Origin: Zygnema cylindricum
Taxonomy: Eukaryota > Streptophyta > Zygnematophyceae > Zygnematales > Zygnemataceae
Reading direction: 5' to 3'
Length of the DNA: 64,000 bases
Assembly (NCBI GenBank): GCA_037447655.1
Contig: JBBHKE010000013.1
Span: 110,108 to 174,107 of the forward strand
Shown: positions 54,063 through 64,000 of the stretch, piece after piece
Layout of the letters: the number at the start of each line of letters is the position of its first letter
How positions within the stretch are numbered: position 1 is the stretch's first letter
Made by a program: the position numbers and the translations under genes
Notes under the pieces: generated by a model
What the model saw: the letters and a program-made list of their open reading frames with translations, nothing else
Database searches by the model: none
Told to the model about the DNA's origin: nothing

Positions 54063-55700
54063 CTCACCTTATTTTCTAGTATACTTTAAATTTTTTCTTT
54101 CAACCCGCATTTTTCCCGACAATATTTTAATTTAGGAGAGGGCACAGGTTTGGTCATCATGTCAACCACCATTTCTTCATCAGGTCTATACACAAGATTT
54201 AAAATTTTATTTTCAACTTTTTCTCTCACGAAGCTTAATCTTATGTCCATATGTTTTTCTTTGAAATGGTGTTTTGGATTGGCTAAAATTGCAATTGCAG
54301 CTTGATTATCACAAAAGATTTCATGCACTCCCTCCATATATCCTAGTTTTTGCAATAATGACTTCACCCACATTTGTTCTTTTACAGCAGAAGAAGACGC
54401 CATATACTCAGCCTCCATAGTAGACTGAGCGACCACCTTTTGTTGCTTACTGCTCCAACAGCAAGCACCATCCCCCACATACAAAACATATCCAGAAGTG
54501 CATCTTCTCAAAGATGCATCCCCATAACTTGCATCACTCCAAGTGGTGATATCAGTGTGCTCCTCTCCCAAATGCAACCATAATTCCCTGGTTCCAACCA
54601 GATATCTTATGACTCTCTAGGCTGCCTCCCAATCTCTCATTCTAGGATCGTTGAGACTCATACTGACGACTCCTACTGCTGCCGCTATGTCTGGCCATGT
54701 ACAGTTCATAAAGTAGATCAAACTTCTTACGACCTGTCTGTAAAGAATAGACTTCATAAACTCTCTCTCCTCTGGACTCATCTAATCATCTAAGATTATC
54801 ACTCCTCCTTTACACTCCCATCACTTACTTTTTTCAAGTCTATGGGAGTGGTAGAACTGTTAGCTTTCTCCATTTGAAATTTCTCAAGCATATTTCTTAT
54901 TGCTTCTTTCTGAGTGAGTCTAATGATCTTTTTACCCCTATCTCTTTCCATTTGAATTCGCAAAATATATCTTGCCTCCCCTAAATCTTCATGTCAAATC
55001 TACTTCTAAGATCTTTCTTCAACTTATTGATCTTTTCCAAAGACTTAGTTAACACCAGCAGATCATCCACATAAATTGCAATAAAGACCACACCATTCTC
55101 ATCCTCAAACATATAGATAGAATGGTCAGTGCTGATCTTGATATATCCTAGACCAGTAAGAATCTCATCTAGTTTCTTATTCCACTATCGTGGAGCATGC
55201 TTAAGTCCATATAAGGATTTTATGAGCCTGCAGACTTTACTCTCTTCTCCATTCTCCACAAATCCCTCTGGTTGCCTCATGAAGATTTATTCCTCTAACT
55301 CACCATTGAGGAAGGCGGTCTTAATGTCCATCTGATGAATTTCCATGTCTTCCGCTGCTGCTAGACTGAGGAGAATCCTGAGTGATGGGAAACGAAAACT
55401 GGGGCGAATGTCTCCTCATAGTCAATCCCCTCCTTTTGGGTGAAACCCTTTGCTACCAAACGAGCCTTATATCTTTCGATGGTATTGTCAGGGTTTAGTT
55501 TTAGTTTAAAGACCCATTTACACCCAATAGGTTTTCTGTTTGGAGGGCATTCTGCTAGTTCCCAGGTATTTGCTTCCATGATGGAAGCCATTTCATCATT
55601 TATGGCCCTGATCCATCTGTCCTTTTTCTGGGCTGTTCACTGCCTCCAAGTATGACTAAGGCTCATCAGGATGTTATAGCTTAGTTACCTTATAAGCCGC
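54063..55700 (-). pseudogene. Element N reverse transcriptase and RNase H
   Basis: RT start at 55591-55361: [42 protein letters not shown]. The middle is broken, but YVDDLLVL can be read near 55050-55080. RNase H at 54577-54086: TTWSDASYGDASLRRCTSGY, CCWSSKQQKVVAQSTMEAEYMA, FCDNQAAIAILANPKHHF and MMTKPVPSPKL. The RNase H frame is intact for 163 codons. It is a close relative of element I. Confidence 0.8.
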
Positions 55701-57042
55701 TTGTTTCTCTTGTAGCCTTTTGCTGCTCCTTCTCCCCCCTTCAAATTCTGAAGCTGGAATAGAGGGAAGTCTTGGGTTCCTCCTTAGTGTCTCATTAGCT
55801 CCCATTTTCATGGAAGATGGTTCCGATTCCTCCTCTTCTGTCTCCTCGAAATCGATGGGAATATGTGGGGTATCTCGTAGCTCTCCTATATCTTAGATCT
55901 CCCCTGAATCTGCAATCACTGTATCACTCATGTCCCCTTCGGGAAAAACAGAGTTCTCCTCACTCTCGGACTCAAACCTGATTCATACCTTCTTCATATA
56001 TTTAAAGGGGTCAATTGACTTTCCTTCATCCATGACAACTAGGTGTTTTACCAGAATGATATCTTGCTTTGCTAAGTCATAAACTCTATATCCCTTAACA
56101 TCCTCATCATATCTCACAAAATATCTAGGTTTTTTCCCTTAGCATCAAGTTTCCAGTTTTTCTTATCCGTATCTAGACTGTCAACTTGACTACCAAAAAC
56201 TTTAAGGTGAGAGATATCTGGTTTTCTTCCAACCCATCTCTCATAAGGTGTCATACCTTTGACTATTGATGTGAGGACTCTATTTTTAATGTAATTGGCA
56301 CAGTTCATGGCTTCTGCCCAAAATCTCTTTCCTATTTTCTTGTCAGCCAACATACTGCATACACTATCTCCTAGTGTTCGGTTTAGCCTTTTCAGCTACA
56401 CCATTTTGTTCTGGATTATGTGGTACAGTTTTCTGGTGTTGAACTCCGTCATCTCTTAAGTATTCCTCAAATTGGTTAGAGGTATACTCTCCCCATTATC
56501 ACTCCTTATTCTCTTAATGGGGGTTCCATGGAACTGTCACTCCAGGCTTTGTATTCTTTGAAGTAAGTTGGTGTTTTTGACTTTGTTTTTAGAAAATAAA
56601 CTCTAGAGTATCTAGACCAATCATCAATGATTGTCAACATATATCTTTTCCCTCCAACTGAGGGTACCCTTGCTGGTCCCCAGATATCTGTGTGGATCAA
56701 ATCTAGTACTTTTTCCCCCTTATATGTGTCGGCTTTTGGAAAAGGAAGTCTGTGAGTTTTTCCTTGGGCACAACCACTACAATCTTCCACCATTTCATTA
56801 TCACTGAATTGAATGCCTTCTACCACACCCAGCTTCTTCATCTCCCCCAACCTATCAAAATGCACATGCCCCAACCGCTTATGCCAAATCATTAATTTTG
56901 GGACACCAACATAGTAAGCATTCTTCTTTTCATTACTCAGGTTAAGCCTAAACATTCCTTGGCTACCCTTATCTACAGTGAAGTAAACTTCATCCCCATA
57001 CTTGGCTGTAAAAACTCCCTTTCTAGTGAAAGTATCAAACTC
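55701..57042 (-). pseudogene. Element N integrase
   Basis: Pieces: MIWHKRLGHVHFDRL with CSGCAQGKTHRLPFPK, and HTDIWGPARVPSVGG (56955-56506); a broken DNGGEY region (~56500); then MLADKKIGKRFWAEAMNCANY and RKPDISHLKVFGSQV (56353-56114). Frame changes at ~56510, 56390 and 56120. Conserved catalytic words are present but no continuous protein. Confidence 0.75.
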
Positions 57043-58380
57043 TTAGTCATCTAACACAGATGTAGAAACAAGATTTTTACTCAGCTGAGGAATATAAAAC
57101 ACATCTGAGAAAGTGAGAATATAAGTCTTACCCCCCACTAAAACTTCCAGGTCAACTGATCCAACTAGATCTGTAGTAACAACTCTCCCATCCCCATACT
57201 CTATTTCTACAGTAGGGATTTTCCTTAGCTTAGTGAAGAGGTCCTTGTCACGACACATATGCATGGATGCACCTGAGTTGATGTTCCATCCTTCCTGTGG
57301 AGCTTCCCGAATTGCTCCAAGGGCACACTTTTGTCTCCGAGGGATCTCCTTCTCTTCCAGACTCTCGTCAAGAAGAAGCTCCCCATCCTCCTCACAGGAC
57401 TCGTCCTCGATGTCTCTTGTCACCTTTGTGACCAAAAGTGCCTTTTTCTTCCCTCTGGAAGAACCCCCTCTTTGGTTCTCTTTGAGCCTCAGCTCCGCTA
57501 GCTTGGCACAATCCGCGATAAAGTGCCCTGGCTTTTTGCAAAAATGACATAGGCCCTTTGGGGGCCTCGGTCCTCGAGGTTGGACTCTTTCTCCTTTGTA
57601 TGGTTTTTTCGGTTCCGGTCTCCACCTGTCCCCTCCGCTGGCGAGAGCTTGAATGCTCTTTCCACCTCCCGTGATCTCCATGGTATTTTCCTGCACAAGT
57701 ATCATCCTGACCACTGTATTCCACTTCTATGAACTATCAGTCATTTCTTGTACTCGGTACACTAAGTTCTCATACTCGTCTGGTAACTTCATGATGAGAG
57801 TGTTTACTTTCATTTTCATTGTGCTTGTCCAACCAGCACTTTCCATCTCCATATACAAACAAGAAAGATCATTGCAATAATCTAACATCTTTCCTCCTTT
57901 ATACGTGTAACTCACTAGCTTTTGCCCAGCCAACTGGAGCTCCAGAATGGTACCATCTCTATAGTTCTCCACCAAAATTTCCCACAACTCCTCGGCCTTG
58001 TAAATATTAAGGTGAGAGGTGGCTAATGCTTGAGTAAGATGCCTTAGAATGAAGTTCTTGGCAGCCATGTTTATGTCTTCCCACATTTGAACATCGTTCT
58101 CCACTGTCTTCACGGCCGCCGCTCCTGGTGGCATGACAATAGGGGTGAGGGGTGTCTCCTTCCCTTTCCCTTTTTCGGACACACTGCTGTCCCCATCATC
58201 TTCCTCCTCCGCGGAAGCAGTCGCTAGTGCACAAAACCTTACTCCTCCAAATCCTAGCGGAGTTCCCGAAGGTGGAAGTTTCACTTGTCCACTGACGATA
58301 CCCCAGTATCGTTTTTCACACAAAGCTCCTATCATCATGGCTTCCTAATAGATAAACCCAGATCTATTGAAGGTGGGCAC
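57043..58380 (-). pseudogene. Element N gag and protease
   Basis: 58338-57727: MMIGALCEKRYWGIVSGQV, MWEDINMAAKNFILRHLTQAL, LWEILVENYRDGTILELQL, MLDYCNDLSCLYMEMESAG, LIMKLPDEYENLVYRVQEM; it stops at TAG where relatives have Trp. 57714-57043: CCHC knuckle CHFCKKPGHFIADC, acidic region, protease-like WNINSGASMHMCRDKDLF in which Asp of D-S-G is Asn, then VEIEYGDGRVVTT and FSDVFYIPQLSKNLVS. The Asp to Asn change would kill the protease. Confidence 0.8.
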
Positions 58381-59405
58381 TGCAATTCTATGTCCTCCAT
58401 TGGACTACAGAATACAGGAAGCCTCTAGATAGTTGTTAACTAGCCCACTTTAACCCACACCCAATGCTGCCCAGGCAATCAAGCTGACAATCTGAATGCA
58501 CCCTTGTGCAGCCTGGACTCCCGTGAGTCCGTAGGAAAAAGAATCTCTGAAAACGCCTAACCAGGCGATAAGTTATGAGGCAGTAAAAAATGCCAATTTA
58601 TACAAACTCTCAAAGGAAGAGGTGACTACCTACCAAAATTTTCTAAGTCCTGATTTCCTCTAATAACTTCTATCTACTGAAGTACGGACCAATCTGATTA
58701 TTGTACGGTACCAAAAAGTACTACTGCCGGTGTACCTTTTGTACGGCCTATGCACGACAAGACTATTATGCGGACGCGTGTCTCCTTTTCACTCGTCTGT
58801 ACATTCCTCGAAATTCCTATGACCGAATGTCATCTCTCCACGTGGCTCCAGGTCATGCCACGTGACTAAATGCCAAAGTGACTACTCCAGGATTTCGGCG
58901 ATGATGTGCGCCGTTGGATTTGCAGCGAGACGCAATATTGGCCGTAATAAATACTTGCGCGATATTTGTTTCGTTGTCGAAACAAAATGTGTGGTATCCG
59001 TTTTGAATAGGTACATTCATAAAACTGTATCCATATACGCCGTACACAGTTTTAGTTAAATGGATTTGCTCCTTCCTAAATATATATATATCTATCACAT
59101 ACTATAGCATTTAGCATTCGTCCTAGTCTAGTAGGATAAAGCTGACCACTATCGGCCAGCTTGACAAACCGCAGGTACCGGGATCTAATCCCGGGTCCGT
59201 CAGGTTTATTTTTAGTATCCTTAAAAATATCTGCCTGTTGAACTAAGGCAGCCATGGATCAACCACTCTCTCTATCCTTCAGTGACTACAACAAGTATAG
59301 GGGCTAGAGAGAGGAGGTGTAGGCAGGCTGTCTGTCCTTTTTATTTTTCTTTTATACTAACATTTTAAACCTAGAAAATACTCTAGAAATCTGTTAATTT
59401 CAACA
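58381..59405 (-). repeat. Solo LTR O inside element N gag
   Basis: 1025 bp, TGCAATTCTATG to TTTCAACA, flanked by a perfect target duplication GGCAC (58376-58380 and 59406-59410). Gag reads across the site once it is removed. It is close in sequence to the LTRs of N and I. It arose by recombination between the two LTRs of an element inserted after N. Confidence 0.9.
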
Positions 59406-59420
59406 GGCACCCTAGAGGGT

Positions 59421-59432
59421 AGGCCCACAACC
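59421..59432 (-). promoter_or_regulatory. Primer binding site of element N
   Basis: GGTTGTGGGCCT on the minus strand, two changes from GGTTATGGGCCC, adjacent to the 5' LTR. Confidence 0.65.
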
Positions 59433-60441
59433 TGCAATTCTGTGTCCTCCATTGGACTACAGAATACAAGAAGCCTCTAGATATTATTTAACTAACCCAC
59501 TTCAAGCCACAACCACTGCTGCCCAAAAAGTCACACTCAGATTTGACTGCACCCTTGTGGAGCCTAGACTCCTTTAAGTCCGTGGCAAAAAGAATCAATG
59601 AAAATGGCCAACCAGCCGATAAGTTATGAGTCGGCAAAAATGCCCATTTATACAAACTCTCAAATGGAGAGAGGTTCCAATTCTACGAATATTCTCTAAG
59701 TCCTAAATCCCTCTCATAACCCCTATCTATTGAAGTACGAACCAATCAGATCACTGTAGAGTACATAAAAGTACTATGGCCGATGTACTTTCTGTACGGC
59801 CCATGTACGGCAACCCCATTAAGTGGAGGCGTGTCCACTTTTCACTTGTCCTTATGTTCGCCAGAATTCCTGCAACCAAATGTCATCCCTCCGCGTGGCG
59901 CCACGTCAAGCCACGTCCATAAACGCCAAAAGTGACCATTCCGCGATCGCGGCATTGATGTACGCCGTCGGATCAGATTCGAAAATTAAATGTCCGCCGT
60001 CAAAATAAGTGTCCGATTCATTTGTTTTCGTGCGAGATAATGTTCGCACTATATAATACTTGGTTCCATGTTCGTCCGTTTGTAATTCCGTTAATTAAAT
60101 TCATACACGTAACATTGTATAAATAATAATCAAACCTAATGTATCTCAACGGACTCTTACGACAGACTGGTTAGAGCTAACGGCTAAGCCGTGCTCTGTC
60201 GCTCGGAGGTTTGAGTCCTGGCGGACTCAACCTTTTGTTGAGAGTGACATAAGTCACTCTTTAGCCATGCCTGCTTAAGCTAGGAGAGCCATGGCTAAGC
60301 CACCGTCTCTATCCCTCAATGACTACGACAAGTATGGTGGGAAGGGAGAGAAGGCGGAGGCACGTTGTCCGTCTTTTTCTTTTTTATTTTTGTACTAAAT
60401 TCAGACCTAGAAAATACCAAATAAAACTACTAATTTCATCA
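59433..60441 (-). repeat. 5' LTR of element N
   Basis: Plus-strand ends TGCAATTCTGTGTCC and TTTCATCA. The tRNA-like block at 60165-60232 has a box A-like ACTGGTTAGAGCTAACGG and a box B-like AGGTTTGAGTCC. It differs in the block from the 3' copy, suggesting that the outer LTRs are old or come from two subfamilies. Confidence 0.75.
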
Positions 60442-60465
60442 CAGAATTGCATCTTACCCATGGAT

Positions 60466-60798
60466 CCCTCTAAGGAGGAAGCCATGTCGTCAAAAAGAGG
60501 ATGCACCGGTTGTGCCAAAGCTAGGATAGCATTGAACCTACGAGCATGTGGAGTTGGGAAGGTTTCCTCCAAAAAGTCTTTTTCGTCCCCTCTAGGTATG
60601 ACCTAGATGAAACCGAGGATAATAATGACATCGACGTCAAAGAAGACCAAACTGACAGTGATGTGCGATACGCAACCGGATGGGTTGTGGTCAAAGATTC
60701 GGAAATATGCAAAGGACCCAATTGTGGAGAACGATATACTGTACTGCCTCTATTGGATTCAGGTTGATAAAGGAGGTTATCCCAATCCCTGGACATAA
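60466..60798 (+). pseudogene. Unrecognised ORF remnant
   Basis: MDPSKEEAMSSKRGCTGCAKA is followed, after a frame change near 60580, by an acidic stretch DETEDNNDIDVKEDQTDSD and TGWVVVKD. The composition recalls the acidic frame at 51896-52639, so both may be parts of one interrupted gene or element. No domain recognised. Confidence 0.25.
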
Positions 60799-61719
60799 AC
60801 CGAAAGAGAAACCCTGACTAAAACTGTGAAATGTTTTGAATGACCTAACCAAGATGGAGCATGTGTCAGACGAATCCACACTCGTCTAGTAAACACACCC
60901 AATCACTATCAGGACGCGATGGTCAGATCTAGCAAAAAGCTGATATACCAAAACTTCTACCTTGCAAACAATGGGGTAAGGCCCAAGGGCAAGATCTATA
61001 AAAAAAGTAGACAACTATCCAGGCAACTTTCGGCTTAGAACTAAAGGAGCACAAATAGAAAAGCGTCTATATAGTGCCACCCACGGCAAGATCTAGGAAG
61101 AAATTCCACTTTAGATAGTCACAGGAAAACCTCAAGGCCACTCACGGCAAGATAGCACGCAAGGAAAGTAGGAAAAATACAAATTCTCAATCAGAAAGGT
61201 TCGTAATGGAACCAATCCACACCAATCCCCTACACGAGTGTCCACACTATAACGTGACGCTCTTGCACCCGGAAGGCATAGGAATACTTACAAACACCTT
61301 TAATACTCTAGTAAGAACTGAAAGTGAACTAGACTTGTTTTGAGCAAGTCGGATTTTGCATAGTCCTCATGAATGGAATCCGTTCCGGTTCCGAATAATC
61401 GTGCCCAGAACCACAACTCAACACCAAAGAAATTTGTATCTTGCTAGGGTATATGTATCAGCGCTATGCCACGCTATACCCAACTATAAAGTGATGATAA
61501 TTTTAGGTTATAATTCGTGCAACACTAATATATTAAATATATATTTTGTTTTTCTAGGTGTTTTGAATGATTTAATTTTGTAGAAGTAAGGAAAGAAAAA
61601 ATCAAATCCCACAAAAATCAAACATCAACTAGATAGCAAAGGAAGTTGCAACAAGAAAAAGGAATATGGAAAAATTACAATTAAACACAAAGTACGGTAG
61701 AATTATGCCACAAGTTTCC

Positions 61720-61890
61720 CAAACCCTAATTCCATGCTGCCAATACCGAGAATCTGCGACCCAGAAATAGTATGATACTGACCTAGGGTTAAGAATCACA
61801 GGAAATAAACCCTAAATCTGCAGCTAAACCCTAATTCTGCGGATTAACCCTAATTCTCCCGCAGAATTTAGGTCAGAATCTGCAGCCAAG
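61720..61890 (+). repeat. Degenerate repeats containing AAACCCTAA
   Basis: AAACCCTAATTC, AAACCCTAAATCTGCAG, AAACCCTAATTCTGCGG and AACCCTAATTCTCCCGC follow each other with ~17-20 base spacing. One CCTAGGGTTAAG is in the opposite sense. They resemble telomere-type TTAGGG units mixed with another motif. Confidence 0.55.
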
Positions 61891-62006
61891 AAATAGGGTG
61901 GCAGCAAGATAGAAGACAAGGATTTAAAGCAAGAAAGAAAAAAACAAAAACAAAATGTTTTTTTTTTTATATAATAAGCTTTATATTTTTAATAATTTAT
62001 TTTAAG

Positions 62007-62506
62007 AGAATTTAGCCTTTTGGACAAGAATGCTAAGCCAAGAGGTAGCCACTAGGCTCTCTGGTCTTTGTCACATTCTCTACAAGAGTTATCTCAGCAT
62101 GGCAGCAAAGTAAGAAATATTCCTAAACAAAACAAGGGAAAATCCAATTTAGGCCAAAAAAATACACTCCTTCAAAGCCAACCAAAACACAAACAAACCA
62201 CAAAAACACAACCAAACCGTTAAGCTGCCCAAAGAAGGCACAGCAAGGTCCGAGTGTGCTCCCCCATGGTCTCTAATCGAACAATTCCATCAAATGACAA
62301 AGCTTGGAGGAAAACCTTCCGGACGTGGCTTTAGGCCTTGTGGATTAAAAACTTGGGCAGAAAATACAAGGGCAAATAATCTTAACCTATCTAGCATCTA
62401 TGGATAGCAAGCAATAAGAAAGAGTAAGCTTGAGCAACCGGTGAGAGAGAGGAAGAGAACGCTCCGCCGCCAAGAGAAAATTCTTGTCCAAAAGCTAAAT
62501 TCTCTA
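62007..62506. repeat. Inverted repeat pair, possible MITE
   Basis: AGAGAATTTAGCCTTTTGGACAAGAAT-like sequence at 62008 is matched in inverse orientation by ATTCTTGTCCAAAAGCTAAATTCTCT ending at about 62506, one base shorter. The ~500 bp between hold no coding frame. No clear target duplication. Confidence 0.5.
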
Positions 62507-64000
62507 AGTCTGAGAATTAGTCTAAGTAGGGACAAAAATAGCCTAAGTCTAGCCTACTTTACATGAATGAAACTACTTAAGATATTGACCAATAGGCGAC
62601 CAACATCGTTCGCCGTACATCTAACAAAATCCACCGTCCAAGGGTAAAAACCCTCCCTAACTACATGTATGCGCGAACCTACATGGCTTAGCAACTTAAA
62701 CGAATGAAAGTATATTAAAGCGTCGATAATACTCCAGGAAATCGCGTTGAGTCGCCCAAACGATATTTCGCGTCCTTACTCCGAAATCACATACCTACGC
62801 ACGAAACGAAACGAAACATATCGTATGAAATTAGTATATGTTCAACAAAACGTGCACGCCAATCGCGTACACCTCACAAATAGATGAATCAACAATATGG
62901 TACGAATGAAGATGTGAAACTCAAGCGCGCGAATGGTGTTGAGCGTGCCTGAGAAACATGAGAGAAAGGCCCACTGCCCGGAGTAGTCGGTATCGGAGTC
63001 TTGCAAATAACCCCCAAAATGCGAATGCTTCTCATAAAAATAATTATGCCCACTACTGCTCGCACCCCTCCCATGGACATGCATGCAAAACAGGGGAGAC
63101 AATCGGACAAGTAATAGGAATGAGTGCATGGGATGGCAAAAAGATATCTCCTCCCCCTTCCTTTTCCCACCTAGCAAGGGAAAGGGATTGGGTTCTTTGT
63201 AATTAAACCGGTGTCCCAATTTCTCTGATCAGCTGGAAGTAGGCCAAATGTGTCCTCAAAACCCACTGTTCTGGTACAAGTGATTCTAGATGTCGATTCT
63301 GGCGGGACCGCCACCGCGGCAAAAGGAACTAGCAAAGAGGATCAAATAAACTTCCACACAGAAATAATATAAATAAATAGAATTGGCTCTTTCAGATTTA
63401 AAAATATCACCTTGCCTCAGAAAATGGAATGAAAGATAAAATTAATAATGATAGCAAAGCAAGCTCAACATACCCCGTAAAGCCAAGCTGACACAAAGAG
63501 AAGACGCATTATCCCCTAATGCCACCTATGACAGGTATGATACTCCTTCAGACCTGGATTTCCGCAGATTAGAACCCACAAGACTCTTCTCAGTTTGAAT
63601 GACAAAAGTCAAGATCGCCCAAAAGGATGGATAGTGCCAACTAACCGTCCGAACTACGACCTCCAAACAAGACAGATCTAAACAAAAATGGCAATAGAGT
63701 CAATCAATCAAACAAGACAAAGATTCTCCAAAAGAAGGTTTGTTTGGAATTTTTTGAGGGTTTTCACAGAAGAGTTCTGAAAAGCAACCTGTCTCCTTCG
63801 GCCCTAAGTGCCTTATACATAAAAGTTTGTCAAATCGTAGGTCCAAAAGTCAAAGCTGTACTACTAGCCAATGAGCGGCAAGCATGTGTAATCGAACTGA
63901 CTGGAGACAAATTAATCCGTACTACGATTGGGGCAAAAGGTTATGCACCGGACTGCAGCTAGATCCGCGGCCTGAAGTAATTATTTCTTCCACTATTATA

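Larger units (their letters stand above)
53025..60441 (-). mobile_element. Element N: copia-type retrotransposon with solo LTR O in gag
   Basis: 3' LTR 53025-54062, pol 54063-57042, protease and gag 57043-58380 plus 59406-59432, 5' LTR 59433-60441. Solo LTR O (58381-59405) splits the Gag N-terminus. ELQ lineage (MEDTELQVVG). Flanks GGAGG and CAGAA do not match. The outer LTRs are less alike than those of J or K, so it is old. At least eight breaks in gag-pol. Confidence 0.8.
60799..64000. other. AT-rich region without a recognised gene
   Basis: I find no protein domain here. Small repeats are CCACGGCAAGATCTAG and CTCACGGCAAGATAGC (61078 and 61141), an array of CCCTAA-containing units (61720-61890) and an inverted repeat (62007-62506). 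Frames at 62842-63219 and 63744-63962 (reading LSALYIKVCQIVGPKVKAVL) are open but unsupported by any familiar motif. Intron-bearing or rapidly evolving genes could be missed. Confidence 0.5.

Noticed and set aside
60165-60232. Candidate tRNA gene
   Set aside because: Box A/B-like motifs are present, but the T-stem pairs only three bases and no anticodon arm with a 7-base loop can be drawn. It lies in an LTR and recurs in others.
63744-63962. 72-codon frame near the right edge
   Set aside because: Plausible composition but no recognised motif and no splice or promoter support; left unannotated.
1-64000. CRISPR array, operon or bacterial gene content
   Set aside because: No spaced direct repeats of CRISPR type; spliceosomal introns and LTR retrotransposons show eukaryotic DNA.

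Overview
This is eukaryotic DNA, mostly transposable elements. One intron-containing host gene lies near the left end. The elements are Ty1/copia, Ty3/gypsy and non-LTR retrotransposons. My best guess for the source is a myxomycete such as Physarum polycephalum, with moderate confidence. The C2-domain gene looks amoebozoan, its introns are long one-strand C/T tracts, and copia-like elements sit inside one another, as described for the hypermethylated Tp1 fraction of Physarum. A streptophyte alga is the main alternative, because methyltransferase-bearing retrotransposons have been reported from charophytes.

Layout. 1-5880: a four-exon gene (969-3439) encodes an N-terminal C2 domain and a Pro/Tyr/Asn-rich tail. 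It is followed by a decayed copy of its last exon (3720-4361) and AT-rich noncoding DNA. 5880-16266 (minus strand): a non-LTR retrotransposon cut into four parts by two solo LTRs and a gag-only LTR element. 16267-17830: two truncated LTRs. 17831-22946 (minus): a gypsy element with a DNMT3/DRM-like cytosine methyltransferase upstream of pol and a PHD finger after the integrase. 22947-51832: six copia-like elements nested inside each other, in strictly alternating orientation. I call them H (-), I (+), J (-), K (+), L (-) and M (+). 51833-53024: unrecognised ORFs. 53025-60441 (minus): copia element N, with solo LTR O in its gag. 60442-64000: ORF remnants and unannotated AT-rich DNA.

How the copia elements are built. 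They have ~840-1200 bp LTRs (TG...CA). The sequence GGTTATGGGCCC starts directly at the 5' LTR border and is complementary to the anticodon arm of initiator tRNA-Met, the half-tRNA priming used by Drosophila copia. Gag translation starts inside the LTR (MExxELQ or ...EQQ) and crosses the priming site as V-M-G-P. The usual order is gag (CCHC knuckle), protease (D-T/S-G-A), integrase (HHCC, D-D-E), RT (YVDD), RNase H, and a polypurine tract. Elements C, L and M lack protease, integrase and RT. C and L keep gag joined to a worn-down RNase H segment. Almost every pol is broken by stops or frameshifts. Element M has nearly identical LTRs and is the youngest layer.

All calls come from reading the sequence. 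No database search was possible, and exact element ends carry a few bases of uncertainty unless a target-site duplication is quoted.
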